DNA of 47,691 nt from Clostridia bacterium. Lineage in GTDB: Bacteria; Bacillota; Clostridia; Christensenellales; Borkfalkiaceae. Of this stretch, positions 16,758-25,661 are shown in pieces (positions within the stretch are counted from its first letter, which is position 1; the number at the start of each line of letters is the position of its first letter). A program made the translations under genes and the position numbers. The stretch is from assembly GCA_017407325.1 (NCBI GenBank), contig JAFQWV010000016.1:1-47691 (forward strand), in the 5' to 3' direction. The notes below the pieces were generated by a model. That model saw only the letters and a list, made by a program, of their open reading frames with translations. It was not told the origin of the DNA and did no database searches.

Positions 16758-16772
16758 GGGGAATCGAACCCC
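16758..16772 (-). repeat. Inverted copy of the tRNA-Glu T arm
   Basis: GGGGAATCGAACCCC is the exact reverse complement of the tRNA T arm at 16707-16721, placed 36 bases beyond the tRNA. It is followed by the hairpin ACTCGC-GAAA-GCGAGT. Confidence 0.7.
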
Positions 16773-16852
16773 AACTCGCGAAAGCGAGTAAGTTATATAA
16801 TTTTTGATTTTCGGTGGCGGAGCAAAACACGCAGTGTTTTCCGAAACATCTG

Positions 16853-16874
16853 CGATTCCCCTTGGGGCTACCAA
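16853..16874 (+). repeat. Direct copy of the tRNA-Glu 3' end
   Basis: 22 bases identical to 16713-16734, from the T loop through CCA plus one base, exactly 140 bases further on. A duplicated tRNA 3' end is the usual footprint of an integrase attachment site or of a tandem tRNA that lost its 5' part. No integrase is present in the window. The 118 bases between hold the inverted T arm and small hairpins only. Confidence 0.75.
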
Positions 16875-16897
16875 AAAAACAACAAGTTGTTTTTTTA
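16873..16897 (+). terminator. AT-rich terminator after the tRNA remnant
   Basis: AAAAAACAAC-AA-GTTGTTTTTT followed by further T. A stem with a T-tail directly after the second tRNA 3' copy, as expected at the end of a tRNA transcript. Confidence 0.5.
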
Positions 16898-16898
16898 T

Positions 16899-17067
16899 CC
16901 ATTGCGAAAGCAATGGCATATCATCACGCGTTAGCGTGTATCTAATCACCGAAGGTGCATGTCATCAGCCGTAGGCTGTATTCCTTTCGCAATGATGACA
17001 TACAAAGCGGTGCTTTGATGATATACAATTTTTTATAAAAATTGATGATATACACGGCTTTGCCGTG
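16899..17067. repeat. Micro-hairpin array A (spacer catatcat, flipping to atgatata)
   Basis: Seven perfect hairpins fill the gap before the gene at 17080. Left half: CCATTGC-GAAA-GCAATGG, CACGC-GTTA-GCGTG, CACC-GAA-GGTG, CAGCC-GTA-GGCTG, with 8-base spacers catatcat, tatctaat and catgtcat. Right half: CAAAGC-GGT-GCTTTG, a CAATTTTT/AAAATTG hairpin (17026-17044) and CACGGC-TTT-GCCGTG, with spacer atgatata, the reverse complement of the left type. The last hairpin ends 2 bases before the Shine-Dalgarno of the next gene. There is no coding frame. Confidence 0.8.
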
Positions 17068-17079
17068 ATGGAGGTTAAA

Positions 17080-17637
17080 ATGGGTATTAGCAGTATAGAT
17101 CTATCATCTTTAGTAAGCAACGCTTATTATTGCAAAAAGAATTTTAGTTATAATCAATACGTTGACCTTATTGTAGACCTTTTATATCAAGGTTTTTGCA
17201 ATATGGATTTGTTTGGCGATTCTGTTTTAGGCAAGTATAGTCACGTCAGCAAATATCCAGCTTTTACGCTTTGCCATAATTTTATTACCATTTTCATTTA
17301 CGAAGACAATAGATTGTTTGAAAGCGAATACGAAGTCTACAAAAAATGGTGTGAAAGGTGTGGTCACAACTATTTTACTATTCAAGAATTAGGGGATCAC
17401 CGCAAAAAATTAGACGATAGAGATTTTAAAGGTTTATCTGCGCTTTTAAGACAAATGCGCGGGTGTATAGATTCGGGTTATTATCAAAATTTCGTATACG
17501 GAATAGTTTTGCTTTCACTTTTAAACGACGGTCAGTTTAGTGAATATACGTACAACGGTCTTTCTTGGATATTGGATAAAAACTTAGATAATTTAACGAC
17601 TTACAGTCATTTAATGTCAACAGTTTACAAGTGGTAG
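17080..17637 (+). CDS. Hypothetical protein
   Basis: 185 residues from the ATG at 17080, chosen because GGAGG lies 5 bases upstream; earlier GTG/ATG codons lie before or within that Shine-Dalgarno. Not recognised. The product is soluble, helical and aromatic-rich (many Tyr and Phe), with three cysteines near KKWCERCGHNYF that could bind a metal but lack a second CxxC. No signal peptide. A small membrane protein gene follows after 30 bases. The hairpin array directly before it may shape its leader RNA. Confidence 0.6.
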   Translation: MGISSIDLSSLVSNAYYCKKNFSYNQYVDLIVDLLYQGFCNMDLFGDSVLGKYSHVSKYPAFTLCHNFITIFIYEDNRLFESEYEVYKKWCERCGHNYFTIQELGDHRKKLDDRDFKGLSALLRQMRGCIDSGYYQNFVYGIVLLSLLNDGQFSEYTYNGLSWILDKNLDNLTTYSHLMSTVYKW

Positions 17638-17667
17638 TTATACATATAGAATTAAAGGAGAAAAGTT

Positions 17668-17913
17668 ATGTCAAATTCTAACAATAAGCTTGCGCCACTT
17701 TCGCCTTGGGCGTATTTCTGGTTGCAAATATTGTTTTCTATACCTGTAATTGGTTTTATATTTTTAATCATTTATTCAATCAGCAGTGCGAACATTAACA
17801 GACGCAACTTTGCGCGTTCATACTTTTGTTTTATAATTATAGTTGGAATTATTATAGGTATATTAATTGCAACTGGCGCACTTGCTTCAGTTTTAGCGGT
17901 ATTTCAAAAATAG
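17668..17913 (+). CDS. Small two-helix membrane protein
   Basis: 81 residues with two hydrophobic helices (about 16-40 and 52-76) joined by a short basic loop containing INRRNFARSYF. It has a good Shine-Dalgarno (AAAGGAG). The N-terminal SPWAYFWLQILFSIPVIGFI resembles many small uncharacterised Firmicute membrane proteins. Function unknown. It is closed off by a strong terminator 4 bases after its stop. Confidence 0.7.
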   Translation: MSNSNNKLAPLSPWAYFWLQILFSIPVIGFIFLIIYSISSANINRRNFARSYFCFIIIVGIIIGILIATGALASVLAVFQK

Positions 17914-17916
17914 TTT

Positions 17917-17947
17917 AAAACGCAGTCAAGCTTTTGACTGCGTTTTT
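17917..17947 (+). terminator. Rho-independent terminator
   Basis: CGCAGTCAA-GCTT-TTGACTGCG followed by TTTTT, directly after the small membrane protein gene. Confidence 0.9.
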
Positions 17948-17994
17948 CATTTGTGACGCGCGTGTAATAATTTTGTGAAATTTTTCGTTTGGTA

Positions 17995-18023
17995 TTGTCA
18001 AAATCAAGATCTTATGTTAATAT
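17995..18023 (+). promoter_or_regulatory. Sigma-A promoter
   Basis: -35 TTGTCA (17995-18000), 17-base spacer, -10 TAATAT (18018-18023), 30 bases before the ATG at 18054. Confidence 0.65.
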
Positions 18024-18053
18024 ATTAATATACTAATTTATATAGGAGAGACT

Positions 18054-18587
18054 ATGGATACGGTATTGCTTGTATGTGAAGTATTTATTGCGTTATTTGG
18101 GATATTTTCAGTAATTATTGCGGATAATATGCACGAAAGGTTGCACGGCTTGTTCGTCGTGGGGCTTGCACTCGAAGGATTTTTATCGCACGCTTTAGAA
18201 GAAGGAAGCATGGTTACGGCTATTGTTTTAATTACTTTAACCGTAATCGCACTACTTATGATTTTACTATCCTTCCACTCTCTTATCGAGCATTTGAGAA
18301 GATATTTTCATCACTCAAAAAATCCCGACGTAGTGCCTAAGAAAATGGCGCTTACTATCGACGACGAAATTAAAGGTATCGAAAAGGATATCGAAAACGA
18401 TATAAAAAATACAGACCTTCAAACTCTTATTCATGAAAAATTCGACCGTCTTGAAAAGATGATTGACGATAAGGAGAAATATCTTTTAGAACGCGAAAAA
18501 CGCCTTGAAGAAAGAGAAAAAGCACTTGAGATAGCAATCGCTGAAAGCCTTAAAGCGTCAAAACAAAACGGTGGGGAAGACGCGTAG
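18054..18587 (+). CDS. Membrane-anchored coiled-coil protein
   Basis: 177 residues. Two or three membrane helices fill residues 3-88. The C-terminal 80 residues are charged and heptad-patterned (FDRLEKMIDDKEKYLLEREK, then RLEEREKALEIAIAESLKA), a cytoplasmic coiled coil. No known family recognised. Shine-Dalgarno AGGAGAG. The next gene, an MBL nuclease, starts 47 bases later with no terminator between, so they are probably co-transcribed. Confidence 0.65.
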   Translation: MDTVLLVCEVFIALFGIFSVIIADNMHERLHGLFVVGLALEGFLSHALEEGSMVTAIVLITLTVIALLMILLSFHSLIEHLRRYFHHSKNPDVVPKKMALTIDDEIKGIEKDIENDIKNTDLQTLIHEKFDRLEKMIDDKEKYLLEREKRLEEREKALEIAIAESLKASKQNGGEDA

Positions 18588-18634
18588 TTTGCAAAAAGCA
18601 AAAGACTAAACATACAATACTATAGGGAACGATT

Positions 18635-20236
18635 ATGAAAGTTGTATTTATAGGGGCAACTTGCGAAGTTACAGGAAGTTGCACGTATATTGAAATTGCA
18701 AACAAGCATTATATTGTAGATTACGGAATGCGACAAGGTAAAATTACTTTTGATTATGCCGAGCTTCCTGTAAAGCCATCACAGCTTGACGGGGTGTTTT
18801 TAACGCATGCGCATATTGACCACTCCGGCATGCTTCCAAAGCTTTATAAAGAAGGCTTTCGCGGACCGATTTACTCAACCGATGCAACTGAAAATTTATG
18901 TAACATTTTACTTAAAGATTCGGCGCATATTCAGGAAACTGAAGCTGAGTGGAAAAACAGAAAAAACACACGCTCTGCTCATCTTTTAGTTGAACCTGAG
19001 TATACTATGGACGACGCAATCGCCGTAATGGAGCAGTTCGTCGGATATCGTTATGGCGAGAAAATCGAGCTATCGAGCGAGATTTCATTCCGTTTTGGTG
19101 ACGTTGGGCATTTGCTTGGCTCAAGTTTTATAGAACTTTGGCTTACTGAAAACGGCGTTACTAAGAAGATAGTGTTCAGCGGTGACGTTGGAAATACAGA
19201 CCATCCTATAATTTGCGATCCTAAGCCTTGCGACGGTTGCGACTATTTGGTTATCGAGTCGACTTACGGAAACAGACTTCATAAAGAAACCGTCACCGAA
19301 AACCCACTTGAAGAACTTGCAGGATATTTTCAGCGTGCATTCGATAGGGGTGGTAGCGTTATTATTCCGTCGTTTGCCGTTGGAAGAACTCAAGAACTTT
19401 TATATATTATTAAAGGAATAAAAGAGAAGAAACTCGTCAAAGGACACGACCATTTCCCTGTTTACTTAGATAGTCCACTTGCCGTTGAAGCAACTAACGT
19501 TTTCAACAGTTGCGACCATTCGTATTTTGACGAAAAGATGCTTGCCCTCATTGCGCGTGGCATAAATCCACTTCTTAACGACGATTTAAAATTTTCAATA
19601 AGTAGCGAAGATTCTAAAATGATAAACTTTATCGACACGCCTAAAGTTATCATTTCCTCAAGTGGTATGTGTGATGCAGGCCGTATTCGCCACCACTTAA
19701 AGCACAACCTTTGGAATAGCGCAAATATCGTGCTATTCGTCGGTTATCAGGCAGAAGGCTCGCTTGGAAGGCTTATTTTAGACGGCAAAGAAAGGGTTAA
19801 ACTATTCGGCGAAGAAGTTGCCGTAAGGGCTGAAATTTGCACTATGCACGGAACGAGCGGTCACGCCGATATGAACGGCTTAATTGATTGGGTTAACAAA
19901 ATGAAAGATAAGCCGGAGACCATTTTCGTAAACCACGGGGCGGAGCAGTCTTGTAAAGATTTTTCCGAAACCTTAAACTCGTTAGGCTATAATGCAGTTT
20001 GTCCGTACAGTGGATCGGAGTTTGATCTTGTCACAAAGGTCTTAAGGTTGAAAGAGCCAAAAATTTACGAAAAGCCTGTATCTATTGGTGGCTCTCGTCA
20101 CGAACAGCTTCACGGCGAACTTTTAAAAGAAGCAAACAATCTTTTAGCGCTTGCTAAAAGTCTAAAAGGCACTCAAAACCGTGATTTAATTAAACTTACC
20201 GATCAAATCAAACAACTTCTTTCAAGATGGCGTTAA
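18635..20236 (+). CDS. MBL-fold beta-CASP RNA-processing exonuclease
   Basis: 533 residues. The metal motif HAHIDHSG (about 58-65) and the further metallo-beta-lactamase ligands in GDVGHLLGSSFIEL and SGDVGNTDHP are intact. The beta-CASP part has the VIIPSFAVGRTQELLYII helix, SSSGMCDAGRIRHHLKHN and the C-terminal HGTSGHADMNGLIDWV histidine motif. These mark the CPSF73/YsdA-like group (the RMMBL domain), which cleaves or trims RNA using two zinc ions. It is longer than minimal relatives by a C-terminal helix (ELLKEANNLLALAKSLKG). The natural RNA substrate is unknown. Confidence 0.88.
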   Translation: MKVVFIGATCEVTGSCTYIEIANKHYIVDYGMRQGKITFDYAELPVKPSQLDGVFLTHAHIDHSGMLPKLYKEGFRGPIYSTDATENLCNILLKDSAHIQETEAEWKNRKNTRSAHLLVEPEYTMDDAIAVMEQFVGYRYGEKIELSSEISFRFGDVGHLLGSSFIELWLTENGVTKKIVFSGDVGNTDHPIICDPKPCDGCDYLVIESTYGNRLHKETVTENPLEELAGYFQRAFDRGGSVIIPSFAVGRTQELLYIIKGIKEKKLVKGHDHFPVYLDSPLAVEATNVFNSCDHSYFDEKMLALIARGINPLLNDDLKFSISSEDSKMINFIDTPKVIISSSGMCDAGRIRHHLKHNLWNSANIVLFVGYQAEGSLGRLILDGKERVKLFGEEVAVRAEICTMHGTSGHADMNGLIDWVNKMKDKPETIFVNHGAEQSCKDFSETLNSLGYNAVCPYSGSEFDLVTKVLRLKEPKIYEKPVSIGGSRHEQLHGELLKEANNLLALAKSLKGTQNRDLIKLTDQIKQLLSRWR

Positions 20237-20251
20237 AACTTAAAAAAGAGA

Positions 20252-20293
20252 AAAATCGAGCGTTTAAAATCGAAAATTTTGCGCTTGATTTTT
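20252..20293 (+). terminator. Probable terminator
   Basis: ATCGAGCG and CGCTTGAT pair with one G-T wobble over a long AT loop, followed by TTTTTAATTTTT. It lies 25 bases after the nuclease stop. Confidence 0.55.
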
Positions 20294-20389
20294 AATTTTT
20301 AAAAAATTTAAAAAAAATTTCGTTCAAAAAAAGGGAAATTAATAAATTAATTGTATAACAATAGTGAAAAGGAAAATTTTTAGCGATTT

Positions 20390-21391
20390 ATGAAAGAAAT
20401 TACTATTAAAAAAGAAAATGCGTTTTTATCTCAGTTTGCGACAAAATCGGAAAACAGTCGTGGAAGAAAGGTGGTTGAAACTCCTTGTCCTATGCGCACC
20501 GATTTTCAGCGTGATCGCGATAGAATAATTTATTCGAAAGCGTTTATGCGACTAAAAAACAAAACGCAAGTTTTTTTCTCGCCTGAAGGCGACCATTACA
20601 GAACAAGACTTTCACACACCTTAGACGTTTCTCAAGTGGCTAGATCTATTGCTCGCGTTTTAGCGCTTAACGAAGATTTAGCAGAAGCTATTGCGTTAGG
20701 TCACGACCTAGGGCATACGCCGTTCGGTCACTCGGGGGAAAGATGTTTAAGGGCGTTATCTTCAAAAGGTTTTGAGCATAACGAGCAGTCTATAAGAGTG
20801 GTTGAATACTTGGAAAAATCGGGTAAAGGTCTAAATTTAACGTTTGAGGTTTTAGACGGAATTTTAAATCATAAAATAAGTGGAAATCCCAAAACGTTAG
20901 AAGGTCAGGTCGTATCACTTGCCGATAGAATTTCTTACGTATCGCACGATATTGACGATGCAGTTAGGGCAGGGATTATCACCGAAAAGGATTTACCGAG
21001 CGTTGCCGTTAAAATTTTAGGTAAAACCACAAGAGAAAGAATTAACTCGATGATAGGCTCGATTTATAACGCTTCAAACGGTAAAAATAAAGTGGTAATG
21101 GAAGAAGACGTTTCAAACGCGCTTACCGTTATGCGCGATTTTATGTTTAAAAACGTATACCTAACTAAACACGCGCAAGGCGAAGAAGAAAACGCTATGC
21201 GTATGATTGAAACTCTTTTTAATTACTATATGAAAAACCCGGACAAGCTTCCTGAGTTTTATCGCTCGCTTATAGAAAAATGGGGAATAGAGACGGTTGT
21301 TTGCGATTATCTATCTTCAATGACAGACCGTTATGCCGTTTGGGCGTTTGAAGAATTATTCGTGCCAAAAAGTTTTTACGTTAAAGGATAG
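20390..21391 (+). CDS. dgt: Deoxyguanosinetriphosphate triphosphohydrolase-like HD protein
   Basis: 333 residues. The start segment FQRDRDRIIYSKAFMRLKNK and the HD metal site (H of SHTLDVSQVARSIAR, HD of GHDLGHTPFGHSGE, and D of SLADRISYVSHDIDD) are all present, as in dGTPase family members. It hydrolyses dGTP or other dNTPs to the nucleoside and triphosphate. It is shorter than the enterobacterial enzyme and matches the Gram-positive type-2 group, found next to dnaG in many Clostridia, as here. The Shine-Dalgarno is poor (AAGGAAAA, distant). Confidence 0.88.
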   Translation: MKEITIKKENAFLSQFATKSENSRGRKVVETPCPMRTDFQRDRDRIIYSKAFMRLKNKTQVFFSPEGDHYRTRLSHTLDVSQVARSIARVLALNEDLAEAIALGHDLGHTPFGHSGERCLRALSSKGFEHNEQSIRVVEYLEKSGKGLNLTFEVLDGILNHKISGNPKTLEGQVVSLADRISYVSHDIDDAVRAGIITEKDLPSVAVKILGKTTRERINSMIGSIYNASNGKNKVVMEEDVSNALTVMRDFMFKNVYLTKHAQGEEENAMRMIETLFNYYMKNPDKLPEFYRSLIEKWGIETVVCDYLSSMTDRYAVWAFEELFVPKSFYVKG

Positions 21392-21397
21392 TAAGCT

Positions 21398-23203
21398 ATG
21401 AATTTCGACGATAAGTTTATTGAACAACTGAAAAGCAAAAACGATATCGTTGAAGTAGTTTCTGCGTATTGCAATCTAGAGCAAAAGGGTGGGGCTTATT
21501 GGGCGTGCTGTCCGCTTCCTGGTCATATGGAAAAAACGCCGTCTTTTTGCGTTAACCAAGTTGGTCAATTTTACAAATGCTTCGGCTGTGGTCGCGGTGG
21601 CGACGTAATTAGGTTTATACAAGAAGTCGAAAGTCTTGAGTTTTTAGAAGCGGTTAAACTTTTGTGCGACAGAGTAGGCTTAGAGATGCCGACTTTCAGT
21701 AACGTAGACGAACAAAAATCTAAAGAAAACAAGCAAAAAAAAGAAAGATATCTTGCGATACTAAAAGATACGGCGCATTTTTACGTCAACAACCTAACCG
21801 AAGAAAAAGCCCCTGAATATATCGATTATCTTAATAAAAGACAGATTGATAGAAAAACTCAGCGCGCGTTTGGAATAGGTGCATCGCTTGACTATACTTC
21901 GCTACCGAAATACTTACTTGAAAAAGGTTATTCGTACGAAGATATGCTTTCAGCTGGTGTCGTTTCTTATAATAAGGAAAGGGGGGAATATTCTGACTTT
22001 TTAGGTAAAAGGCTTATTATTCCTATTATAGATTCGTTCAAGAACGTTATTGCGTTCGGTGGTAGAGTTTTAGGTAAAACTGACTTTGCAAAATATAAAA
22101 ATACGTCAGAGACGTCACTTTTTATTAAAAATCAATGTCTATATAATATAAACAATCTTAAACAAGCAAAAAGAGTCGGTGGAAAACTTGATTTTGCAAT
22201 CATGGTTGAAGGGTATATGGACGTAATTTCGCTCTACACCGCAGGGTTTGATAACGTCGTTGCGAGCATGGGAACTTCGCTTACTCAAATGCAAGCAAAA
22301 ATTTTAAAGAGATATACTGATAACGTAGTTATCTCTTACGACGGCGACGCGGCAGGTCAAAACGCGACTATTCGTGGACTTGAAATACTTCGCGATGCAG
22401 GGCTTAACGTCAAAGTTATAAAGCTTCCAGATGGGTTGGATCCTGACGACGTTATAAAAAAACACGGCAAAAGCGCGTATGAAAAGCTTATAAGCGAAGC
22501 TAAACTGTTAATAGATTATAAGCTAGACGTTTTAAAAAGTCGGTTTGACACGTCAACTACTTCAGGACGAAGAGAGTTTGTCGACAGTGCGATAAAAGTT
22601 ATTCGCGAAGTAGAAAAAAGTTTCGAGCAAGAAGAACTTTTAAAACAGCTTAGCCAAATGAGTGGAATTGCGTACGAATATTTGCGCAGAGATCTTGAAA
22701 AGTTGCCAAATAAGACGGTTAACACGCAAAAAACGCAAGTCAAAGAGAAAGAAAAGACGGTAAACGACGGTACGGTTTTAGCAGAAAGATTCGTGCTTTG
22801 TGCGCTTTTGTTTAAAAAGCCGTACGCCCAAATTTCGGATATTGAAAGTATTGAGTTTTCATCTTGGGTAAGAGAGGAAACTGCAAATTACATATTTGAT
22901 AAGACCGATAACGAAGAAGATTTAGTCCCTTCTATGCTGTTTGATATAATCGGCTCTGACGGGGCAAAAGAACTTAACGAGATTTTAACTTCGGGTGACT
23001 TAATATTTAATACCGACGCAGAAAACCGATATTATAATGACTGCGTTATAAAGCTTGTCACCGACAGTTTAAATAATGATATTAACGCGCTAAGGTCCAT
23101 GCACGATAACGAAATGGATACTAAAAAGCGGAGAAGTATCGTTCAAATTATACAATCAAAAACGATAAAATTACAAAACATTAAAACGCGGAGGATAAAA
23201 TGA
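21398..23203 (+). CDS. dnaG: DNA primase
   Basis: 601 residues. The N-terminal CHC2 zinc finger has Cys38, His43, Cys61 and Cys64 (CPLPGH ... CFGC). The TOPRIM domain has the acidic [10 protein letters not shown] and SYDGDAAGQ motifs, and the DnaB-binding helical C-terminus follows. It makes RNA primers at the replication fork. It sits between dgt and rpoD, the conserved dnaG-rpoD pair, and its stop overlaps the rpoD start (ATGA). Confidence 0.96.
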   Translation: MNFDDKFIEQLKSKNDIVEVVSAYCNLEQKGGAYWACCPLPGHMEKTPSFCVNQVGQFYKCFGCGRGGDVIRFIQEVESLEFLEAVKLLCDRVGLEMPTFSNVDEQKSKENKQKKERYLAILKDTAHFYVNNLTEEKAPEYIDYLNKRQIDRKTQRAFGIGASLDYTSLPKYLLEKGYSYEDMLSAGVVSYNKERGEYSDFLGKRLIIPIIDSFKNVIAFGGRVLGKTDFAKYKNTSETSLFIKNQCLYNINNLKQAKRVGGKLDFAIMVEGYMDVISLYTAGFDNVVASMGTSLTQMQAKILKRYTDNVVISYDGDAAGQNATIRGLEILRDAGLNVKVIKLPDGLDPDDVIKKHGKSAYEKLISEAKLLIDYKLDVLKSRFDTSTTSGRREFVDSAIKVIREVEKSFEQEELLKQLSQMSGIAYEYLRRDLEKLPNKTVNTQKTQVKEKEKTVNDGTVLAERFVLCALLFKKPYAQISDIESIEFSSWVREETANYIFDKTDNEEDLVPSMLFDIIGSDGAKELNEILTSGDLIFNTDAENRYYNDCVIKLVTDSLNNDINALRSMHDNEMDTKKRRSIVQIIQSKTIKLQNIKTRRIK

Positions 23204-24255
23204 GTATTCAAGACGAAACCCTTCAAAAAATTATAGAAGAAGTTGTAACCGACTATAAAAAGAAAAAATCGGTTATAAAAGACGTTTTAGACGACAGAAT
23301 CTATAAATACGATTTGTCGGCTGAACAAATTCAGGAGATTTACGATGCCATAGAAGATTCTGGCGTTCAGATTATCGAACAAATCGAGTCTGATGACGAG
23401 TTCTATGAACAGCTTGTCAAAGAAATAAGTATGGACGACCCTGTCAAGATGTATCTTAAAGATATAGGTAGAGTCCCGCTTCTTACTCCAAACGATGAAA
23501 TTGAACTTGCAATGCGTATGGCAGAAGGTGACGAAGCTGCTAAAAAGCTTTTGTCAGAAGCTAACCTTAGACTTGTCGTATCAATCGCAAAACGTTACGC
23601 AGGTCGTGGAATGCACTTTTTGGATTTGATTCAAGAAGGTAACTTAGGACTAATGAAAGCAGTTGAAAAGTTCGACTATAAAAAAGGCTTTAAGTTCTCA
23701 ACTTACGCAACGTGGTGGATTAGACAAGCTATCACCCGTGCGATTGCAGATCAAGCGAGAACTATTCGTATTCCTGTTCACATGGTAGAAACAATTAATA
23801 AGCAGGTGAGAGTGTCAAGATTGCTTTTACAAACGCTCGGTAGAGAACCGACTCCTGCAGAAATTGCAAAAGAAATGGGAACTACTGAAGCGCGAGTTAT
23901 TGAAATTCAAAAAATTGCTCAAGACCCTGTATCTTTGGAAACTCCTATCGGCGAAGAAGAAGACAGTCACCTTGGTGATTTTATCGAAGACGAACAAGCG
24001 CAAGCACCAAGCGATTTAGTAGCATACTCTATGCTTAAAGAACAGCTTATCGGTGTGTTAGATACCTTAACACCACGCGAACAAAAAGTATTGCGCCTTC
24101 GTTACGGTATTGACGACGGTAGACCTAGAACACTCGAAGAAGTTGGTAAAGAATTTAACGTTACGCGTGAACGTATAAGACAAATTGAAGCAAAAGCACT
24201 TAGAAAATTGCGCCATCCGTCACGCTCGAAAAGACTTAGAGATTTTCTAGAATAA
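23200..24255 (+). CDS. rpoD: Primary sigma factor SigA (sigma-70)
   Basis: 351 residues. Region 1.1 is short but present. Region 1.2 is [20 protein letters not shown], region 2 includes [20 protein letters not shown] and [20 protein letters not shown], and region 4 includes [20 protein letters not shown] with the C-terminal [15 protein letters not shown]. It directs RNA polymerase to the TTGACA/TATAAT promoters found across this window. The length is typical of Firmicutes. Start overlaps dnaG. Confidence 0.97.
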   Translation: MSIQDETLQKIIEEVVTDYKKKKSVIKDVLDDRIYKYDLSAEQIQEIYDAIEDSGVQIIEQIESDDEFYEQLVKEISMDDPVKMYLKDIGRVPLLTPNDEIELAMRMAEGDEAAKKLLSEANLRLVVSIAKRYAGRGMHFLDLIQEGNLGLMKAVEKFDYKKGFKFSTYATWWIRQAITRAIADQARTIRIPVHMVETINKQVRVSRLLLQTLGREPTPAEIAKEMGTTEARVIEIQKIAQDPVSLETPIGEEEDSHLGDFIEDEQAQAPSDLVAYSMLKEQLIGVLDTLTPREQKVLRLRYGIDDGRPRTLEEVGKEFNVTRERIRQIEAKALRKLRHPSRSKRLRDFLE

Positions 24256-24256
24256 G

Positions 24257-24907
24257 ATGAAAAAAATATCAAAAAGGCTTGAAAAAATTTTCTCATATCT
24301 TACTTCTTGCGAATATCTTGCCGACGTTGGGTGTGATCACGGTTATATTGCAAAGCTTGCGCTCGATAGTGGCATAGCAAAAAAGGTTTGTATATCTGAT
24401 ATTTCTGAAAAGTCGCTAAATAAGGCGATTAACTTGCTATCTGACTACGGTGATGAAAAGGTTTTTTCGGTCGTTTCAGACGGTTTAGAGCTTGTTCCGA
24501 ATACTGTTGACCAAGTTCTTATTGCAGGTATGGGTGGCGAAGAGATTGTTAAAATTTTATCATCTTCTCATTTTTTGCCGAAAAAATTAGTTCTTTCTCC
24601 GATGAAGAACGGAGAAAAAGTTAGAAAACTTTTAATCGAACTCGGGTATGAAATAGTGCACGATACGATTTTTTCAGACGGGGATAAATTTTACTTTTTA
24701 ATCACTGCTGATTTCGGCGGTAAAAGCGTTTATACTGATATGGAATTAGAGTTTGGAAAAGAAAGTTTAAAAAGTAAAGTTTTAGTTCTGTATCTTGATC
24801 AAAAAATTGCAAATTTAGAAAAAAGCTTTGACCGAAAAAGTGAAAAACAAAAAGAAAAAATCCAAAGTTTAACAAAAATTAGAAATGAAATTAACAGAAA
24901 TTTATAA
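24257..24907 (+). CDS. trmK: tRNA (adenine22-N1)-methyltransferase
   Basis: 216 residues. The opening SKRLEKIFSYLTSCEYLADV and SAM motif GCDHGYIAKLAL, then ISDISEKSLNKA, AGMGGEEIVKIL and LVLSPMKNGEKVRKLL are the TrmK (YqfN) signatures. It methylates N1 of A22 in tRNA. It follows rpoD by one base and overlaps the Nif3-like gene by 23 bases, the conserved Firmicute order rpoD-trmK-nif3. Confidence 0.9.
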   Translation: MKKISKRLEKIFSYLTSCEYLADVGCDHGYIAKLALDSGIAKKVCISDISEKSLNKAINLLSDYGDEKVFSVVSDGLELVPNTVDQVLIAGMGGEEIVKILSSSHFLPKKLVLSPMKNGEKVRKLLIELGYEIVHDTIFSDGDKFYFLITADFGGKSVYTDMELEFGKESLKSKVLVLYLDQKIANLEKSFDRKSEKQKEKIQSLTKIRNEINRNL

Positions 24908-25643
24908 AATTCTAGACGGTTTTGCACCTGTAAAATTATCTGAAGAATTGTGTAAAATTGAAAACGGTTACGATAATAGTGGTATAATTTGCAGTCGCGA
25001 CGGTGATATTAATACGGTTGTTTTTGCACTCGATTTATCTGAAAAATCGGTCGAATTTGCAAAAAAAGTTGGGGCAGAGTTAATCGTAACACATCACCCT
25101 GCGATTTTTGCGCCTATAAAAAGTATTAAAGGCGCGCTACATAGCGCGTTAAGCGCAAATATTGGCATAATTTCTATGCACTTGAATTTTGACGTTGCAG
25201 AGCGTGGTATTGACTATTATATGGCAAAGCTGCTCGGTGCAAAAGACGAAGAAATTTTGCTGAAATTATCGTCAGGTGGCTATGGCAGAAGATTTAAGGT
25301 GAATAAAACCTTAGGTGAGATGGCTGACGTTTGTAAAAAACAGTTTGGAAGTGATAAAGTTTTTTGTTATGGTGCAGTAGACAGGAAAATTGAAACTGTT
25401 GCATCATTTTGTGGAAGTGGATTAGACGATAAAAACGTATCGACAGCTTGCGACCTTTTAATTTCTGCAGATATTAAGCATCACTTGATATTAAACGCGT
25501 TAGACAGTGGAAAATGCGTTATTCAAGTTACGCACTACGCGTGCGAAAATAGTGCGTTTAAGCGCATATACGGCGACTTGCTAGAAAATTCGCCACTTAA
25601 AAATTTAAAAACTTACTATTTTGACGACGATAGATTAAAATAG
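24885..25643 (+). CDS. Nif3-like dinuclear metal centre protein (DUF34)
   Basis: 252 residues. The family metal site is visible: VTHHPAIFAPIKSI with two His, HLNFDVAERGIDYYMAKLLG, and near the end ADIKHHLILNA and QVTHYACENSAF. Family members are hexameric rings with two metal ions. Their role is debated, with GTP cyclohydrolase FolE2/FolE-like activity or metal handling proposed. Starts inside the end of trmK. Confidence 0.9.
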   Translation: MKLTEIYKILDGFAPVKLSEELCKIENGYDNSGIICSRDGDINTVVFALDLSEKSVEFAKKVGAELIVTHHPAIFAPIKSIKGALHSALSANIGIISMHLNFDVAERGIDYYMAKLLGAKDEEILLKLSSGGYGRRFKVNKTLGEMADVCKKQFGSDKVFCYGAVDRKIETVASFCGSGLDDKNVSTACDLLISADIKHHLILNALDSGKCVIQVTHYACENSAFKRIYGDLLENSPLKNLKTYYFDDDRLK

Positions 25644-25661
25644 AGAAAAGGAGACTTTGTT

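Noticed and set aside
16659-16874. A live integrative element in tRNA-Glu
   Set aside because: The repeats enclose only 118 bases, and no integrase or recombinase gene occurs in the window.
16589-16949. Several short open frames over the tRNA-Glu region on both strands
   Set aside because: They translate the tRNA, its T-arm copies and hairpins, and their similarity to each other comes from the repeated tRNA 3' end.
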